64,000 bases of DNA from Pyxicephalus adspersus (Eukaryota; Chordata; Amphibia; Anura; Pyxicephalidae): contig NC_092859.1 of assembly GCF_032062135.1 (NCBI RefSeq), positions 109,999,100 through 110,063,099 of the forward strand. Reading direction: 5' to 3'. How positions within the stretch are numbered: the first letter of the stretch is position 1; every line of letters begins with the position of its first letter. The position numbers and the translations under genes are program-made. The notes under the pieces are model-generated. The model was not told the origin of the DNA, made no database searches, and was given only the letters and a program-made list of their open reading frames with translations. This document shows positions 1-13,800 of the stretch, piece after piece.

Positions 1-179
1 TGATTAGATAGATGGTCATAATAAGAGGTACAGCAGTAAAGCACCACTAAGGTCCCTGATTAACACTGAAACAAAAAGGAGAAGTTGAAAACTCTATTTT
101 CTTTGGCATTTACCTGCAATGAAGTTGTTCTAGTGGTTTTATCACTGTTCTAATTATTGTCTCAGGTCATTCTTCAGAT

Positions 180-510
180 CAGTGTTTTTCAACCTTTTAA
201 ACATAGGGGAAACCCCTGAAATAATTTTCAGGTCTTCAGGGTACCCCCACTACAACTACTATACTGTATATAATAATATACATCCACAGTATATATTATA
301 CATCCACTGTATATAATAATATACATCCACATCCAGTATAATAATGTGGTTGTCAGTGGGAAGAATGTCTCCCTTACAGATAGCTAAAAGATAGTTGGTA
401 TCTGTTAAACTGATTTGAGAGTTTCAAACTGCTCAATGCTCAATGGACCCCTTACAACCTCTCGAGGTACCAGCCCCAGGGTTCAACGGATCCCTGGTTG
501 GGAAACACTG
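180..510. mobile_element. hAT-like non-autonomous element with 15-bp TIRs
   Basis: Left end CAGTGTTTTTCAACC and right end GGTTGGGAAACACTG are inverted repeats (13 of 15 match), the usual hAT-style terminus. The interior has no transposase. A clear 8-bp target duplication was not seen, so the ends may be eroded. Confidence 0.65.
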
Positions 511-760
511 CCAAAGACATTAATGGAAACACTATTTGGACACCTGCCATTCAGTATTTTAGCAATGTTTGACGGGACGGGTGGAGAAGCATTACCCCTT
601 TATAGTGCAAGACAAATGCAATGCTTGGAAATTTCTTCTGTAGCAGTTTTTAAGCATTTTAAAAATTGCTATAAAAATCTAGTAAATGCTAGAGGTTATA
701 ACTGAGCTCTTGGGAGTGGTGAATCACCTGTTTATCCGAGCATAGCCTTAGGGTATCATA

Positions 761-951
761 GGGCCCGATTTATTAAATCTCTCCAAGACTGGAAATGGTA
801 GACTATCATAGGTACACCTGGGTCATCCAACAAAATTGGAATCGATTTCTTAAAATTAATATGCTATCTGATTCAGGAGTGCTGGATCACCTAGGTTCTC
901 TCATGATTGCCTATCTACTCCAGTCTTGGAGAACTTTAATAAATCAAGCCC
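761..951. mobile_element. Foldback MITE family A, copy 1
   Basis: Starts GGGCCCGATTTATTAAATC and ends CTTTAATAAATCAAGCCC, so the two ends fold back on each other. The same arms (CTCCAAGACTGGA, GGGTGATCCAGCAAACCTGG) recur at 3649, 30169, 31029 and 39687. Confidence 0.75.
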
Positions 952-1601
952 AAAGTGTTTAAATAATCAGTTGACCGACAGTTATAGGTGGCTAAAATCA
1001 TAACAGATTTACACATTTCCTATTAAAGTAATACAAGGTTTTGAGGCTCCCTAATGGTTGGGTAGGTCATTTATTTTACTAAAGGGTCAAATAAAAGCTT
1101 AAGTTATGGTAGGGGTAGGACAAAGGTCAATTGTTCCTGAAAACGTCATATGTAACTTTATTTGCACATACCTCTCAAACTAAGAATTGGATCCAAAAAT
1201 GTATTTTGCTTAATGTTTCCACTTCTCATTCTCAAAATAAATTTTGGAGAAAAGGTCTCCTGTAAAGTACAAAATGGACCTGTACTACTTACTACTTACC
1301 TTACCTCTGTAAGGTCATTCTCAACATGAATTTGAATTTCTGATCACTTTTTATCTTTGTAACATGGTTGGCAGACCAAAGAAAGAGGGTGAATCTACTT
1401 AGTGGGGGCCTAGAACGCAAAAAAAGGCAGCAAACTAGAGATACACTATTAGAATGAATACTTCTGTATATAAATACTGTTTACTATTATCATTATTAAT
1501 ATTTATAAGAACATTTATCTTACAACCTTAATATGATAATGAACAGTATTACTATTCACAAAAATATTTTAACAATAAATGTTTATTTTTTTGTCCTGTA
1601 G

Positions 1602-1646
1602 GTTGCATCCCGAGTCCCAAGGCAAATTCCTTTTTCTTCAAGACGA
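1602..1646 (+). CDS. ITIH5: ITIH5 exon, N-terminal mature region
   Basis: A 45-bp exon after a tgtag acceptor and before gtaaga. It reads [15 protein letters not shown] in phase 0, matching the RVPRQ stretch just after the signal region of human ITIH5. It joins in phase to the next exon. No upstream signal-peptide exon could be recognised in 1-1601; it probably lies outside the window. Confidence 0.8.
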
Positions 1647-1763
1647 GTAAGAGCTAAAATAAATCCTTATACATTCATCTATTAATTATTCTAGTATCAT
1701 ATATAAAAATGGAACTTCAATGAGCAACTGAAGTCATTATTATTAGTTAGGGACACATCAGGA

Positions 1764-1796
<33 letters not shown>

Positions 1797-1822
1797 TAAA
1801 TGTAAAGATAGATAGATAGAAG

Positions 1823-1890
<68 letters not shown>

Positions 1891-4800
1891 TGTTATCATT
1901 AGTTTGAATGCAATAAACGGTTAAAAACTGAAAACTGATAAAACAACTGCATGCAGCTGCTCACGGCACTCATTAGAACTGAAAGTGAAGTCAAATCCCA
2001 AATTTGAATTACCAAAACAGGAACGGGAAATTTTCAATGAGGTTTTTTTGGTGACAATTGTCTAATACAGAATTTTTTCTCACTTTGTACAGCTTTGCTT
2101 TCATTTCCTTTTATGTTTATTTCACATAAATTGTTTCTTAATTAGAGTCCAAGTTTTTAGAGGGATGTAGAGAGCACAAATATTGAGGTACTGATTTATA
2201 AAAAGGAAGTGGTAGCTGTGATCTCTATCAGTCTCATGTAATGTGTCTCCAATGTATGACTGTCTCCTGAACCATCTCCCCAGTCTCCAACAACTCCTAT
2301 ATCATGTCTGCTGTCACTGACCATCCCATGTAGCGTGTCCAGAATCTCTGATTATCTGCTGATGTATTTCAGCAATCTCTGCCAGATTTGTAGCAATACA
2401 TGTGTGGCCCTTCAGTAATGTCAGGGGCTGCACTTGACCTCTGTTTCTCAAAAAGATATTTTGCTACAGCTACTCTTTTATTTATTTTTTATTATTCCAC
2501 TCTCATTTATTTCCGGTGAGGTTATTTGCAGTGACATACATACATGACTGATTAAACATGACTTTATACAATTTTTTTATACAGGAAATCAAGCCCTTGG
2601 TTTCTGAATTCTCTGTGAAATCGACCATTATATCACGCTATGCATTCACGGCTGTGTCCTGCACCATGGTGAATCGGGCAGCTGAGGCTAAAGATGTTGT
2701 ATTCCAGATGCAGATTCCATCAGCAGCTTTTGTCTCCAACTTCACAATGTAGGTGCCTAAAAAAACAAATGATTGGTCACTGAGCAGTATACTTTCTGGC
2801 TGTGTGCCCTGCTCTCACAGCTTAAATGAAAATGTCAACTGTGTTTATTTCTGGGAATACTCATTCAAGGATGTCTAATAAATATGATACTGCACATGAT
2901 ATTCAAAATATAATAAATATTGTTATTACTAGAGAGACTAATACTAAAAACACCTAAAAGTAACTGTACTTGTACATATTATTATTATAATCATTATTAA
3001 GAACAAGAATAATAATAATAAAAACAAGGTTTTATATAGCGCCAACATATTATGCAGCGCTGTACATAGTGACCCCTCAAGCACACTTGCAATATTAAAC
3101 AATGTGATGTAATTTCCTGTGTACATATAAAACTTAGAGGTAGAAAGGTTTGATAGTCTATCTTTTCCAGTCTTGAAGAGCTTTATTAAATCAGGCCCAG
3201 TGACTTTGAACAAGTATCCAGATCAGGAAAGTATAATGAATATTTTTTTTTGCATATTTGCTTTGATAGAGCATTGACTCTGCAACTACTAAAAAAATAT
3301 GATTAGCCCTGCACCTTCCTGAAGCCTGCTTCCTCAAATGTGTCTGAACTCCTCTTTTATTCAATTACTTACTGCTATTAAAGAAGATCATTGGGGTACC
3401 AATCCAGACAGTACAATACAATTTATTTCCATGAAAATGTATGTTCTGTCATTAGTTATGAGCCTTTATCTCCTGTGTTGGCTTCTATGGAGGATCTAGC
3501 TTCTAATCATGGAGAACCAATCAATGTGTCTCTACATGGCTCAGCAACTTCCGACCTAGACAGAAGATTTCTAGAGATACATCATTGGACAGTGCCCAGA
3601 ATGAAGTCATTGGAAGGGATAGTCCCCCAACCAATCATGTGACACTATGGGCCTGATTAACTAAAGCTCCCAAAGGCTGGAGAGGATACACTTTCATCAG
3701 TGAAGCTGGGTGATCCAGTAAACCTGGAATCGATCTGGTCCAGGATTCAAGACATTTGCTAGCAAATAGCAAATTACCTTAAAGAAATCCATTCCAGGTT
3801 TTCTGGATCACCCACTGATGAAAGTGTGTCCTCTCCAGTCTTGGAGAGCTTTAATAAATCAGGCCCCATGTGTGCTGCTAAATGGGGCTGTACACGAATT
3901 CTATGAGGCCACAGTGGTTTAAATTCAGTTTGATTTGATGGTGTAGGGAGTTTACAATGTTACCATTGGCTTAGCTGTAACTTAGAAGGTGATCTGTGCC
4001 ACCTCTCATAAAGTACATAAGAGAGTCTTGTAGAACAGAAAAAAATAGGTTGGTATTTTCTCAATAATGTTTAGTCAATGTAACTTGAATTTATACATCC
4101 TTGATGATTGCAATTTACTCTATGTACTACAGCGTCTGACTTTGCACCTCTACACTACAAACACTTGATAGTCCTGACCTCTGCACTGTACAGAGCTTTT
4201 ATACTGATTTATTGGATTTACAAAGACCTGTATTGTCAGCACCAGTGTTCTTTCTATGCATAAATGTATAATTTGGATGTCATGATGTCTGGAATATCCC
4301 ATGACAATCATTGTAGCTGTTTTTGGCTACTATAGGCCATACCCATAATCCAGATTCACCAGATTTGGGCCTGACATAGCGAAAAGGACAAATGTCACAC
4401 ATACTCTTTATCATCTGTAAATTATTATAAGACGAGTTTAGAGCATGATGGTCAGAGATAGGGTTGGAGAAAGATTTTTTTTTATCTTTATTCAATAAAA
4501 CTATCACCTTGCTTATGCAGGGAAAAGTAACAGCCATTGGAGAGGCCCCGTTGACTTCATTGTATTTATCTTACTTGCACTCCCTGGCAGCTTCCCTGCA
4601 GTAGGAATGCCTGGAACTTCCAGGTATGGAGGAGCATGTGACCATTCCCCTGTGTCGGTGCCCTAATGAAGCAGCCAATAACTAGAACTTAGAAGTGTGA
4701 CATCACTGCTCCCTTGGGTTGCTGAGAGAGCCAGTCACCAGCTGCAGTGAGGAGTTTACTGGATAGCAAAGCACTGCAAGAATACTAATTGTTTTTCACT

Positions 4801-7800
4801 TGCTGTCTGAAATTGCTTTTCAACGGAAGCATTTGAAGCATAAACCTACAATTTACTGAATCATTCTTTTTTTTATAAACTATTTGGTATGTTTTGAATT
4901 TCAGGATTCTTGGAGGCAGAACATATTACAGTGAAGTCACATGGAGAAAGAAGACTGGAGATAACAATATACATGACTATGATAAAATTAATGGCGACAG
5001 AGGGTAAGTAATGACTGTGAAATATAAAATAGGATTTTGGGAATGGGATTCTTGACTAAAATTAAAAAATTTCTTTAGTGGCTCTGTCAACTAAATATTA
5101 ACAAGTATAAGGTACAGGTATTTACATTGTGGAGTTCAGTGTTGAATGTTGAATGGATGGGCAAGCATTGGCACTACAAGTGTCAAAACGTTGCCTACTC
5201 AGAATGGCCCAGTACTTAGGCATGGCACACAGAGTCACACTTTTTATGGCAATTTACCACCAATTGTGTTTATTACCAAGTAGGGAGAGGACAAGTAGGG
5301 TTTAAACTCGTACTGCTCTTTCTACTGTGATAACAGGAACATGAAGGAGGACATTTATTTATTTCTAACACAAACATAGAAAACAATAAATCATGACAGG
5401 TACTGCAATTCCTTTACCTCACTCTACTCAATACTGAAAGGTTCTGTTGTTGTTAAGGGCTTTACCCATCTTCATCATCGTAGCTGAGATTCTACATATT
5501 TCTTTACAGAGAAAACAAAATGGAAACATTTAATGCTTCAGCATTCATTCCTGGAAGAGACAAAGCTGTTTTTCTGCTCATGTATGAGGAGCTGCTTCAA
5601 AGACGTCTTGGAATGTATGAGCATGTTATCAGTGTGCGCCCACAGCAGTTAGTTGGCCGCTTATCGGTGGAGGTCAATATTCTGGAATCCTCTGGACTTA
5701 CCTCCCTAGAGGTTCCCCCACTCCAAAACAATAAGCAGAAAAGTAAAAATATTGGTGAGTACTGCATTGCATGAAAAGATGTAAAGAATATCCCCAAAAT
5801 ACAAGAATCTAGGCAAACCACTATAGACATTATCACATTAACGACATCACAGTCCTTCCTGGATAGGGATAAAATGAAGAATAGCAGCATTATCAGTATT
5901 GTATGGGACTAGTACATGTGGTGGGGTCAAAGTTTAGTGCTAAAATGATATCTTAGTTTTGGTTCAGCTTTCATATTGTCTGCCAGCCATCTCATCATGA
6001 ATGTCTGACAGGTTTCTGAAACGCAATCTGGATAAAACAAAACTTTTCTCCCCCCATCACTTACCTTTCTGACACCCCTAGCAACTCTCTTCGCTCCTCC
6101 AATTACCTACTAGTTACTTCCTCTCAGTAACCTTGTCACACACACGTCTCCAAGACTTTTCTAGATCCTCTCCAACTCTCTGGAATGGTCTCCCATGTCC
6201 CATTCGTCTTGCTCCTACTTTCTGAACATTTAAAAGAGTACTCAAAACCCATATTTTTAAACTTACCTACCCATCTTCTTCTGTCTGTCTGTCTAACCCT
6301 CACTATCCCCCTTCCTATTGCCTGATACTTCCCTTACCTTATAGATTGTAAGCTCTTCGGGGCAGGGTCCTCTCCTCCTCCTGTGACACTGTCTGTATCT
6401 GTCTGTCAGTTGCAACCCCTTTTGAATTTACAGCGTTGCGTAATAAGTAGGTGCTATATAAATACTATTTAATAATAATATTAATAATATTATTATTATT
6501 AATAATAATAAAAAAATAATAATAATATAAATAACTGTAAAATTTTGATTTTAAACAATATTTCAAGACCTATTAACCCAAAAAATAGAATGAAAATTAC
6601 CCACAACCATTATAGTGTCCCAGGATTTAAAAAGTGAATTTTGGTTAAAAGTATGCCTCATCAACAAATGAGTGTGTGGGTGTTATTGACCGGCAGTTCA
6701 GGAAACAACACATATCCACAAGTTCTTTATTAATGTGTTTATTCTGGAAATTCACACAATAGATCATTTCCTTTATGCACACCTGACATTGCAGAATTTC
6801 CTGACCTCCCAAAGAAAACCATAATGCAAAACACCTATATATGGATTCATCCCTAAAATTATTTATAACATTTCTATGGAAACAGTCATACTTTCTGGTA
6901 AACATTGACCTTTGAGATGATAAATATATGGCAGAGTGTGTTAGATACTATCATATCATTATAGACATATGTGTATATAAACTATAATACCAAAATATAA
7001 GCCACACATACATAATACTTATTTCAACTCACAAATTTGTATTTCCCGAACAATGTTCTGGATTTAATTACCTAAATAAATATTTAAAGAGTATGTAAAC
7101 CTAAAGCAAAAATGTTATATATTGCGGCTTATTTTAATTTTAGTTTATTGGTTTTCTTTATTTTTACCAAGTGATTCTGCCAGTAGCTTCCAGTACTTCC
7201 AGTCTTGGGATGACTTATCATACTTGTCCCTCTGTGCTAGAGCATGAAAAATAAGACTAGGCTATGTAACCATACCCCCTCCTGTGATCCAAAACTATAG
7301 ATGTTCTTTAGTCCATAAAGTTTTTGATAAACATCAGCACAGGAAAAAAAGTACAAGAAATCAGCTAACACGATTTTCACAAGAAATACCATGTTAAAGT
7401 TGTCAAACAGATAACAAAACACGTTCTCTGGTAAATGTACCAGATCAAGAGTCCAAGAGAAGTTGTTAGAGTATACATACACTTAAACTTTACAAGGCTG
7501 CTTAGTGAATTCATGTTATGACAGCATATATATCAAAAGTATCATAAAAATTCTCTGTTTGTCATTTAAAGTCAATTCTTAGTCTTCAGAAGCATTTTTG
7601 CAAAGAAATCTGTGTTTTAATGTTTATGTAGAAGGAACATTCTTAGATAACACTGATATCACTTAACTGAACTATCACTTAACTAAAATATTTTTTTCAG
7701 TTTTTCTCCTAAGCCCTTCCCAATCACATGATGTGGTATTAAGGGGTGTCACAGAGTAAAGTCAGAATAAAGGGAATATCAGGTGGTCTATAGGTAAAAC

Positions 7801-10800
7801 TGACAGGTTAGATTTTGAATGGGCTCTTTAGGTAAACTCTATTACTAGATAGTACATGTTGTTGATCTCACTATTTAAGGATAAACCTAGATTTTACTTA
7901 TTGTATGGCACACTTAATATTACATATTATATAATATGACTTAGCATGCATGTACTTAAAACACATATATCTTGTTCTAGCTCTGCTTTAATTAGATCAT
8001 ATTTTCCTTTTCTACTTTAAATGCAGAAGTAGAGTGTATAATGTATAATAATAGGGATATCATGTTTTCTATATATTAGAAATGTCACATCCCTGTGTTA
8101 ATTAAATGTCCCATAAAAAATATATATTTTTCAACAATAAAAGCTAGGTATTCATTATAGATTGCAGTTTTGACTTCAGTTCAATAAAGCACATATTTTG
8201 TTAATAAATTCCGTAAATCACCTTATTGTCTCCTTCATTTACATAATAAGTATAAGCTCAACAGTGCACATAAATATCTTCTTCAGAAGTACAAAGATAT
8301 ATAATCAAACAACAAAAAATACAACTTGTACTAGAAAAAAAAAAACAGAATGTACTAGAAAAGCACTGACACCACTCCAAATGGACATGATAAATAACCA
8401 GACATGGCCAGGTGTCAGAGATGAGTTAGAATAGCGTAGGCATTTGTACAGCACTGTTGATAATCTTATTCTAACTTTATGATCATGACCCCAAAAGAAA
8501 GATTTCTGCTTATCATTAAATTCAAAGGGCTAATTCACACTGACAGTGAGATTGTGGTGTGTTTAGTACTTTCCTACTAAAGGAAAATTTAGGACTTAGG
8601 AGACGCTACATGTAGAGTGTCCCTGCTGCAGCCCTATAGGGAATGAATGAAGGCTGCAGTGAGTGGTACTGTTATTAATATTGGCAATAATAACTCACTG
8701 CCACCAGTTGTCACATGAGCAAACGCTTTTTTTTAACCAGGGCTACCAGGGGAGTACTCAAGTGGCTGGCAAAGTTGCCCATTGAGGGAGAAGGTGTGAA
8801 CCTGCCCTCACTATCCTTCCCCTGGGACCCATGTGTTCCTTATATAGCAAAGGGCCCATGCAAATATACCTCAAATTATTTGTTATTGAGATTTGATGGT
8901 TGCTGCAGTAACTTCTATATTTTTAAACTGTTGACTAAAATTTGGCCTTAAGGATCCATTTATGAATCAGAAGTATTGCCTTATTGTAGCACTACAGGGG
9001 GCTCTTCTTCCTAAATATGGCATGAGAAATATAACTGACAACTTCAAATATAATTGTAAATAATACAGGTTCTAAAACTAATAGGAATATAGATAAGTAA
9101 ACATAAAAATGGATTGTAACTACAGTAAGTATGTCATTGGACAGTGGTTATTTTATTATATTTCTGCTTGGAATGAAAATAAAGAAAGCCTTCTCTTGCC
9201 CAGACTTATAGCTGGCAAGACATGATTTGCATCTGTTGGTCTTTGTGTTTTCAGCTGACATCAAAAGCAGAATAAGTAAATACATGAAATAAGCAATCAG
9301 GGAACTCCTTACATAACTATAAATGTTTTCATTCTTCCTTGTTTTTTTGTTTTTCCTGCCGGATATCCAATTGCATTTAGTTTTTTTTTCTCAACATAGA
9401 ATTAATCATTTCCTACAACAATAAAATTGTGTACACTTTGGGACAAATATGTAGATGGCTTTCATGCAGGTCCAATAGCAAACATTTATAGGAACAGATA
9501 TTTTTTGAATTTCCGTGAAGCAATATACTTCCTCTGTACTTATCTTGGGGAAGTAACATTACACCTTTAAAACACAGTACGGTACACTTATTACAATGGT
9601 TCGTTGTTTTCTTTGCTATCAGTCTAAACAGAGGAACTGGACTGGAGTCCGGACATGAAGATATGTCAAGGTGTCACAAAGAGTATGTGGAGTTACTCCC
9701 TTTTTTAAGTGTTTCTTTAAATAGATAAAAAGGTGAGCCAAGATTGGTACTTATAAACTATTTGGTTATTAAAGAAAAAGTGTGCCTGAAAACTTAATAA
9801 TGTAATATTATAAATGTGATTGATTAATTTTGCTCCATATTAAAAATAAAATATATTACACACTATGTACTGTTCAATCAGTAAAGAAATGAGTGATAAT
9901 GTAGGAGGTTTTACTGCTCGCTCCTGTGCAGGATGGAGGCTTGATGGGGGTCTTTTAAAGCACATATCATATCAAAGCACAGCTAGCTCCAAAGTTAATG
10001 AATGCCTAGGCTCCATAAATTTTTTTTTTACTTTGTTTGTAATTAACTCACAGTGAGGATTTTATACAGTCAGTATTTTTTATAAAACATATCTTAAAAT
10101 TGTAGGCAGCATCCAGAACAAATTAAATGATTTTCTATAGAAACCTATGGGAAACCACGTTTCGGCTAACAAATATGATTCCGGAACAAATTATCTTCAT
10201 TAGCCGAGGTATCACTGTATTTGAATGTATTTTGTGAATGTATAATCCTTGTATCCTCTGTTAAAATCTTTTACAAATTAAATGTGTCAGAACTAAAACT
10301 GTAGTTTATTTTGTCATTACCTGAAAGGAATCAGCCCTTAATTATTTGGCATGTGCTATTTTTCTTTTATAGATGAATTCTCCCCTCCTCCTTCAACAGT
10401 TATTAACCAGACAGAAAATTTTGCAAGAATAACCTTTGAACCCAATGTGGTTCAGCAAGCCAGGATCACGCAAAATGGAAATCTTGGTGATTTTGTGGTT
10501 CGATATGATGTAAAACGAGAGCTTAGCATTGGTGACATTCAGGTACTGATTCATAAAACTAAAATCTTTTTTTTTTTTACAATGTACTAAAGAGTGATTT
10601 AGATAAAGGAACTTTAATTCCAAGTACATTTAAGAAACTGATGTGTAAGACTAGGATCAAACAATACTACTTATTGCATTTTTTGTGATTATTACATTGT
10701 GCAGATTTTTAGGAAAATAATAAAAATGAAGAGTATCATTTCACATTATCATGTTATAATTGAGTACCGATTTAGGTATTTCTATTTTTTATATACTCCA

Positions 10801-13800
10801 GCTCAGTGCATTTCAACCAGGGTTCTTTGGGACCTTAGGGTTCTTCCAGAGTTTGCTAGGGCTTCCTTGAGCAATGAGCAGTTTTGTCTCTCAGGTCTGT
10901 AAGTGACACTAATGCTTTTTTTGGTAAGGGTAACATTCTTCAGTGTAGAAGGCATTCTTCACATTGACCACTATGGTAATGAGTGTGGATATAGTAATTA
11001 TAGCAGGGGTTCTCTAAGATCTAAAAGTCATTTCAAGGGTTCACCCAAGAAAAAAGGTAGAGAAAGACTTCTCTACCTGGATACCTGGATATCTTGCTTG
11101 CTCTTGGTTCATTTTACTTTTGAGCACCAGTCTAAACCTATTTGGTCATGTAACCTAAAATTATAGAATGGATCAGTCACCTTGAACTCTGGTCCTCCCC
11201 TTTTGGTAGAAATCACATGATCTAATTACATGATCAACCTAAAACTTTAGGCATGTGGCTAGCATTGAAGAGAACCAATTTCTCCAGCTAAGAAATGTAA
11301 GCCTCTCTGTTACTCCAAGACTGTTAATATATCTTAGGATTTGAGTAGAGCCAATAGAAAGTTATAATTTTTTGTGAATTTGAAAAACATTTCTGTGGTA
11401 TTAAAGGTATGTAAAAAAAGCCTATATTAAACTACATAATAAGAGTTTAAATTGCTTATCATGAACTGTTTTCTTCCAGGTATTGAATGGTTATTTTGTG
11501 CATTATTTTGCACCCACTAACTTACCTCCTCTGCCAAAGAATGTGGTTTTTGTGATTGATACCAGCGCTTCTATGGTTGGAACTAAAATGAAACAGGTGA
11601 GAATTCCTGGGGATGTTATCTGCAGTAAGGTCTATTGTTGAAACTATGCTATTGTAATGTATCAAACAATTAAGTACTAGGTAATATTATATTAGGAAAT
11701 AAATCTGTGCTAAGGTTCTGATGATTTATGAACATACTGTGCAGATTGGGAACATTTTGTATTCTAAAGGCACAGGCAATCTGTTCAATCTGTCATGCTA
11801 GAAACTCCCAGACAGTCTTGAAAGTCAGCTGTTGACATGTTGAACATGTGGCTTCCCATCAGCTGCAGTGCTGAATTTTGTTCAGGCCTGTGGATAACCC
11901 TTCTTATTACTACAATAGTTCTAAAATGACTATGAGAAACTAAACAAATGTTTGACAAATAATTCCAGATCTCTTTTGATTAGCATTTCTGATTGGTAAT
12001 ATGTCTAAAAGTTTAAGATGTAGATAGGTGGGGGTTTACCATTTTTTTCTTCCTACTTCCCAATATTATTTGTGTATGTTTGGTGAAGAAGGATATAGCA
12101 GAAAGGTCTAACAGTTCGCTTTCAAGGGATCGGATGCCTCTGGTATGACCAGAAAAACATCTGCTACTGGTACAGTACAGTAAGACACAGAGACATTATT
12201 TGGGGTTGAGAACCAAGGGCTGAGTACTGAGTGGAGAGAAAATTTTTTGATAGGAAAAAGGATTTTCTACCTAGGGGTTTTTACATATCCATAGAAAAAT
12301 TAATTATTGTGACCCCATTTTTTGCTAATCTGTTTTTTTCTTTACCAAGAAACAAGCCTTGCAAAGTTAGTTAAGATCCAGCACTATGTCAGGGCTGCAA
12401 GCAAAGCTTGTTTCACATTTTACTGGAAAAAAATATAACAGTCATTAAAGAGGCATTTTAACAACTCATTTTAGTAAAAAGCCAAATTTGTGCAAATGGC
12501 ACACTACCCAGTGGCTCCTGTAAGCAACCTTAATGTTTTCAGTAGCAACATATCTTTTCTTGCAGCCACAACCACTGTAGGTGGTGATTATTTTATTTAC
12601 TTTGTATGCATTTTGTACTATAAAGAATGCAAAAAAATGTGAATACACTAGGATGAGATGGAACATTTTAGGAAGATCTTGTGTCAGGCGGGATTGAAGA
12701 TGAAGAGGACTCAGTCAACGACTACATAACTGAAAAGTTACTTATTGACCTTCTCATTCTGAAAATAGTTTCATGCTTCATTAAGCATATTTGGTAACAG
12801 TAAGGACTGATCCCTGTTAATCCAGAAGGGAATGTTATTTAGGTAAACACGAATATAATAGAAGCTCAGAAATGGACCATAAAGTTCTGGCACCCAGTAA
12901 TGTAATTGTGTACTTATAGGGGTTTACTTAGTGTAAGGAGTTGGATTAACAAATAATTTAGATCTAGGGTTAGGTGACTATGAATTTGGGTTAGGATAAC
13001 AGTTTAGCAAGTTTTTTAATGTTATTTCATCATTTTTTTGTTAAAGTTCAAATTAAAGAACAGCTTTATATTGGCCTCAGAGCTGAGACGTGTAATAGTA
13101 TGGAGCGCCTTTAATGTTCCTAACACTGTTCGCCTCTGATATATCCTGATTGAGTTGAAAATCCAGTGTCATTAAAATCCCAAACAATCAGCTCTACCCA
13201 GTTCTTTTCTGTAGAAGGACACCTTACTGGGGCATCCTTCAGCAAATGGGGCAGTGGGGAAGGTAATAAAAAGAAAATAAAGTCATCATAGGAAAAGTTC
13301 TTTTCAGGAAATGCTTAGTTAACAGATAAGTGTACCTTTCAGTGATTGTATTTATGAGCATATGTTTCTTATTCTGATCTGTGTTTATGATGCTGTTTGG
13401 AAGGATTTGGAAGGTTTTTTAGATTTGGAAGATTTTTGTAATAAGTACTTCATTTTCACCCATCACTTATTTTTTATTTACACATTTGCTTACATTTTGG
13501 TAAACACAGCATGTATTTTTTCCTTCAGATTGGGGTCAGCTTAAGGGCCCATTCATACGTCCCACAAATGTAAATTGTAGGTATTAAGAGTTCATTGGGG
13601 GCTCATTAAATGGCAGCTCAAATATTTTCATTAGGCTGCCAATATGTCTCAGCATTATTTAAGCATTTTTGATAATGCAACACAACATATCACATCTCTG
13701 AAAAGTGATGCAAAATAAGTGTATTGAGGTTCTCTTTTGATGGACTGGCAATTAACTGCAATTAATATATACATACAATAGCACATGTTAATGCACTACA

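Larger units (their letters stand above)
1..1601. other. 5' flank or first-intron DNA of ITIH5 with two MITE-like elements
   Basis: No coding exon recognised. It holds a hAT-like element (180-510), a foldback element (761-951) and short AT-rich runs around 255-340. The missing ITIH5 signal-peptide exon is not visible here. Confidence 0.6.
2749..4904 (+). other. ITIH5 intron with LINE tail and two foldback pieces
   Basis: Holds a reverse-oriented LINE 3' tail (3005-3075), a solo end of foldback family A (3167-3199) and a full copy (3649-3866). Nothing else recognised. Confidence 0.7.
5755..10372 (+). other. Large ITIH5 intron
   Basis: 4.6 kb. Contains an L2-like LINE 3' end (5990-6470) with AAT tail, and a MITE at 8527-8809. 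Several short open frames on both strands lack splice borders or recognisable similarity. No other gene seen. Confidence 0.7.

Noticed and set aside
415..705. 96-residue plus-strand frame near the window start
   Set aside because: It crosses the right end of the hAT-like element at 510 and has no splice border or similarity; not the ITIH5 signal exon.
1807..1890. Direct repeats considered as a CRISPR-like array
   Set aside because: A simple tetranucleotide microsatellite without spacers, in a vertebrate-type genome.
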